From Sulfurovum sp. (GTDB lineage Bacteria > Campylobacterota > Campylobacteria > Campylobacterales > Sulfurovaceae): a stretch of DNA of 9,228 bases. The translations under genes and the position numbers were made by a program. Shown one piece after another: positions 6,718-9,228 of this stretch. Within the stretch, counting starts at the first letter, position 1. Every line of letters starts with the position of its first letter. The stretch spans positions 1 through 9,228 of the forward strand of contig DAOVZV010000022.1 of the NCBI GenBank assembly GCA_030634925.1, written 5' to 3'. The notes beneath the pieces were generated by a model. The model was not told where the DNA came from. It did not search any database and saw only the letters and a list, made by a program, of their open reading frames with translations.

Positions 6718-7829
6718 TGAGTCTATATTTTGACTTGAGTCGCTGTGTAAGGGCTGTTAGCAAACTATCAGAGTGTACCAAATGTGTAGATATTTGTCCA
6801 GACTCCATAGAGATAGTAGATAATATACCAAGCTTCGCCAAATCCACAGGAGTAGAGGCTAGTGCTTGTGTAGGTGTATGTCCTACACAAGCTTTCTCAT
6901 TGAGTGACTTCTCTGTAACAGAGTTTTTCTTTACATTTATTGAGTCAAAAGTTAGATTAATCTCACCCAAAATCAATATCCCTTGTATATCTTTGTTGAG
7001 TGTAGAACATCTAATCTCTTTGGCACTATCTTCAGATGAGACTATTATTATGGATTTGAACTCTTATTATAAAGAGTCTATACTATTTGGTCATATCATA
7101 GATAGGATAGAGGAGGCAAATTTTGTACTCTCTAGCTTTTCAGCAAAGCAACTAGAGACCAATTTGGATGATATTATCCCACATACTCCTATGGAAGATA
7201 AAGATGATACATCAGATACACTATCAAGGCGTTCATTTCTAGGGAATGCTTCATTAGAGGGTGTTGTCAAACACAAAAAAGCATTTGATGATGCTGTGGA
7301 GGCTGATGATTTACAGAGGTTTAACCTAGACTCATCTATCATATCCAAGATAAAAGAGAAGAGTCTATCGGACAAGAGAAAGATACTATTTACCACTCTA
7401 AAATACGCTCCAAAACCAGAGAAATATGAGGTAATATCAGAAGAAGATATAAGCTTCATATCCCAAAAATTTGTAGATGAGAGTTGTACTAATTGTCAAA
7501 TATGCTATCGTATTTGTCCTACAGGTGCATTGTCTTCTAATGGTAAATTTTCACTTATAAACTTTGATGCTATGCTTTGTGTCAAATGCCATCTGTGTCA
7601 TGATGTTTGTGAACCAAATGCCATAGAACTACAGAGTGGATTTGAAATCAAAGAGTTTTTTGAGCCAAAACAGAGAGTATTGGCAAAATTTAATATCAAA
7701 AGATGTAATGAATGTGGCAACAACTTCACCTACACAGGTGGAGAACAAGCATGTCCTAGATGTATGCTAGAAGAAGATGAAGCATCATTTCTGCACAATA
7801 ACGCAAAACTGATGAGAGGAAATAGCTAA
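6717..7829 (+). CDS. Multi-cluster ferredoxin-like protein with zinc-ribbon-like C-terminus
   Basis: This 370-residue, probably cytoplasmic Fe-S protein is likely an accessory or electron donor for molybdoenzyme assembly. The N-terminal part (10-55) has six cysteines, C10, C20, C23, C27, C51 and C55, a ferredoxin-like set short of the eight needed for two [4Fe-4S] clusters. The middle (about 78-150) has no cysteine beyond C90 in NIPCISLLS. A complete two-cluster ferredoxin follows: C257-C260-C263-C267-Pro and C288-C291-C294-C298. The last part carries C330-x2-C333 and C346-x2-C349, a zinc-ribbon or rubredoxin-like pair. SRRSFLG at 170-176 looks like a twin-arginine motif but is internal and lacks a following hydrophobic stretch, so it is not an export signal here. 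The gene is coupled to the TorD-like gene by TAATG. Its exact partner is unknown. Confidence 0.8.
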   Translation: MSLYFDLSRCVRAVSKLSECTKCVDICPDSIEIVDNIPSFAKSTGVEASACVGVCPTQAFSLSDFSVTEFFFTFIESKVRLISPKINIPCISLLSVEHLISLALSSDETIIMDLNSYYKESILFGHIIDRIEEANFVLSSFSAKQLETNLDDIIPHTPMEDKDDTSDTLSRRSFLGNASLEGVVKHKKAFDDAVEADDLQRFNLDSSIISKIKEKSLSDKRKILFTTLKYAPKPEKYEVISEEDISFISQKFVDESCTNCQICYRICPTGALSSNGKFSLINFDAMLCVKCHLCHDVCEPNAIELQSGFEIKEFFEPKQRVLAKFNIKRCNECGNNFTYTGGEQACPRCMLEEDEASFLHNNAKLMRGNS

Positions 7830-8302
7830 TGCAACCACACGAGATAAAACAAGATACAAAACTATGTACCATTTTGGGCTACAATGCACAGACTGGATAC
7901 AGCAGGAAATATTTCAATAAAGTCCTAAAGCACAACGGCATAAATGCCACGGCAATAGCTCTCAATATCACAGATGAGCATTTTGACTTTACGATGACAA
8001 GCGTATCATCATCCAAAGTGGATAAGATGATAATAGAACAAGAGTTTCAAGCCAAAGCAGTATCATATTGTGATTGGCTTGATAGCACAAGTAGTAGAGA
8101 GGGTAGGGTAGATTTTATCGAAGTGGTAGATGGCAAAGTGATGGGCTATTGTCTGTTAGATGAAGCCAAAGCACTATTTAGCCAACCACAATTTATAGAT
8201 GAACAGATAATATTTGTAACCAAAATGATGATATTAGCCCACAGATGGTTTGATGCCCAGATAGAAGTAGATGATATTCCACTATTGATAGGAGATAGAT
8301 AA
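7829..8302 (+). CDS. Small protein resembling shikimate dehydrogenase substrate-binding domain (catalytic signature absent)
   Basis: I do not recognise a characterised family for this 157-residue protein. By eye, residues 11-106 follow the order of the AroE N-terminal domain. An opening strand KLCTILGYN (11-19) is followed by a GYSRKYFN segment where AroE has HSxSPxxHN, then a helix and the strand TAIALNI. It ends with EVVDGKVMGY (98-107), where AroE reads roughly NTVxxxDGKLxGYNTD. The VTVPxK catalytic lysine motif and the NTD motif are not kept, and there is no room for the NADP-binding domain. It is therefore not a working dehydrogenase; at most it is a reused ligand-binding fold. The gene starts on the previous stop (TAATG), with AGAGGA at 7815-7820 as ribosome site. 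Its job in this operon is unknown. The coding call is secure; the AroE comparison is tentative. Confidence 0.85.
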   Translation: MQPHEIKQDTKLCTILGYNAQTGYSRKYFNKVLKHNGINATAIALNITDEHFDFTMTSVSSSKVDKMIIEQEFQAKAVSYCDWLDSTSSREGRVDFIEVVDGKVMGYCLLDEAKALFSQPQFIDEQIIFVTKMMILAHRWFDAQIEVDDIPLLIGDR

Positions 8303-8781
8303 TGAAAGATGTAAATAACCTAAGAGAAGAGTTTGAAAATATAAGTGCACAAAATTTCAATGGTAAACCTGCCTTTTGTCCAGATGGTCAATGTGACTCA
8401 GATGAAGAGACAGATTTGAAAGATTATCCATCATACACAGAAGCCTTATATGCCAAACTAATAGCTCCACATGTAAGCGGTATATATATATCAAGATGGG
8501 ACATCAAAGAGATAGCATTGGAAGCTGGTGACTCAATGGCGATACACCCAAGAAAGAGAATGTTTGAACTACTGATGAAATATGCGACAAGCAGAGAAAA
8601 TATGCAATCAGTACTAGACGCACTAGAAGCTCACATGGAGTACAAAATAGGTATCTACACAGAATTGATGAATGGTTTTCCTGCATCAAAAGAGGTATTT
8701 GAACCCAAGATAGTCAAAGCAAGAAAAACAATGAGACTGTTCCCACAGATTATAGATGAGTACTTTGAGGAAGAGTTATGA
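8302..8781 (+). CDS. Hypothetical helical protein of the molybdoenzyme accessory operon
   Basis: This 159-residue protein is not recognised. It has no signal peptide or membrane segment. An N-terminal stretch contains FCPDGQCD (25-32), with Cys26 and Cys31 as its only cysteines, followed by an acidic run at 32-41. From about residue 44 onward it looks almost entirely helical, with a long amphipathic region at 84-125 and an acidic C-terminus (DEYFEEEL). The start codon overlaps the upstream stop by one base (TAATG), with AGGAG at 8290-8294 as ribosome site, and its own stop overlaps the next start as ATGA. Coupling on both sides argues for a product made in step with the Fe-S and AroE-like proteins. 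A role in cofactor or cluster assembly is plausible from context only. Confidence 0.82.
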   Translation: MKDVNNLREEFENISAQNFNGKPAFCPDGQCDSDEETDLKDYPSYTEALYAKLIAPHVSGIYISRWDIKEIALEAGDSMAIHPRKRMFELLMKYATSRENMQSVLDALEAHMEYKIGIYTELMNGFPASKEVFEPKIVKARKTMRLFPQIIDEYFEEEL

Positions 8782-9203
8782 GTAGATTTGCCAATATCAA
8801 ACTAAGTGATGAGATATACTCTTTTATATTTGGTCTAGGCAAAGTTACTTTTGTCTTGGCAAAATCACTTAGATTAGATGGATACTATGTATTTCAAGTA
8901 GGATATGATAATGGACAAAAAGTATATTACACAGAAGACGGCAAACCAGACTGGTGTGAAGACTCTGAAAACTGTAACAAAACAATATGCTACAAACAAG
9001 ACATAAACTTTGAAGAACTAGATATAAAACCAAAAGCCAAAATACTAAAAAAAGCTAAAATTATCAAATTTAGAAATAATGGAATACTAGAAATGATGAG
9101 TCCAGCAGGTGGATGGATAGACGCAAACCTAATGCCAAATATAATGCTAGACAACGCCATCATAAATGAAGAGTATCATCTGTTTAGGAAGATGAAGGGG
9201 TAG
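8778..9203 (+). CDS. Hypothetical protein with small 'GxGKV / DNG / YTxDGK' beta module
   Basis: This 141-residue protein has no firm family. Residues 10-58 read as a compact beta module: a YSFIFGLGKV segment (14-23), YDNGQKVYY (43-51) and TEDGKPDW (52-59). Similar GWGxV...FDNG...YTxDGR modules are known to me from small phage-type and unannotated bacterial proteins. Three cysteines follow (C60, C66, C71), then a Lys-rich stretch at 84-98 and a C-terminal part without recognisable features. There is no signal peptide and no clear membrane helix. The start overlaps the upstream stop (ATGA), so it is probably translated with the operon. It may be the last operon member or a recruited gene of mobile origin. 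The coding call is good; function is unknown. Confidence 0.75.
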   Translation: MSRFANIKLSDEIYSFIFGLGKVTFVLAKSLRLDGYYVFQVGYDNGQKVYYTEDGKPDWCEDSENCNKTICYKQDINFEELDIKPKAKILKKAKIIKFRNNGILEMMSPAGGWIDANLMPNIMLDNAIINEEYHLFRKMKG

Positions 9204-9206
9204 GGT

Positions 9207-9212
9207 TATAAT
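9207..9212 (+). promoter_or_regulatory. -10-like box at right edge
   Basis: TATAAT at 9207-9212 lies just after the last stop codon. The sequence at -35 distance (TTAGGA, 9184-9189) is poor. It could be the promoter of a gene beyond the window. No terminator is visible in the remaining 25 bases. Confidence 0.25.
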
Positions 9213-9228
9213 ATAGCACAAATAAGCT

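Noticed and set aside
7829..8302. Functional shikimate dehydrogenase
   Set aside because: The catalytic lysine motif, the NTD motif and the whole NADP-binding domain are absent.
1..9228. CRISPR array, tRNA/rRNA genes or insertion sequence
   Set aside because: Intergenic space is limited to 192 and 134 bases plus 25 at the edge; no periodic repeats with spacers, no tRNA cloverleaf and no transposase motif were seen.

Overview
The window looks like an anaerobic or micro-aerobic respiration locus from a Campylobacterota bacterium. A Sulfurimonas/Sulfurovum-like sulfur metaboliser is my best guess. The basis is the AT-rich sequence, the dense genes with 1-4 base overlaps, and the set of genes. 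The assignment is an inference; no rRNA or other marker gene is present. All genes are on the + strand.

Layout. (1) Bases 2-676 hold the 3' end of a sensor histidine kinase whose start lies outside the window. (2) Bases 677-868 are a non-coding control region with a sigma70-like promoter candidate, an 8-base direct repeat at 20-base spacing just upstream of it, a small inverted repeat and a strong Shine-Dalgarno. (3) Bases 869-5923 encode a three-subunit complex iron-sulfur molybdoenzyme in the order B-C-A: a four-cluster ferredoxin-like subunit, an NrfD/PsrC-type quinone-reactive membrane subunit, and a 1112-residue Tat-exported molybdopterin catalytic subunit with a predicted Mo-ligating cysteine. 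(4) Bases 5924-6057 carry a perfect 11-bp hairpin and a possible second promoter. (5) Bases 6058-9203 hold five tightly coupled genes: a TorD-family chaperone, a 370-residue multi-cluster Fe-S protein with a C-terminal zinc-ribbon-like motif, a short protein resembling the substrate-binding half of shikimate dehydrogenase without its catalytic signature, and two unrecognised proteins. The last unrecognised protein contains a small module of a kind often seen in phage-type proteins. A -10-like box at the right edge may serve the next gene.

How it fits together. The catalytic subunit would be folded and loaded with cofactor in the cytoplasm with help from the TorD-like protein, and probably from the other downstream proteins. 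It would be exported by Tat together with the Fe-S subunit and docked on the NrfD-type anchor, exchanging electrons with the quinone pool. The B-C-A order with a sensor kinase upstream resembles tetrathionate reductase (ttrS-ttrR-ttrBCA), and the order alone resembles selenate reductase (srdBCA). The C-terminal motifs of the catalytic subunit instead recall long SoeA-like enzymes. The substrate cannot be read from the sequence; polysulfide, tetrathionate, thiosulfate, sulfite and a metalloid oxyanion are all possible. The most unusual part is the downstream module (Fe-S/zinc-ribbon protein, AroE-like protein and two unknown proteins), which could be an undescribed maturation or electron-delivery system for this enzyme.
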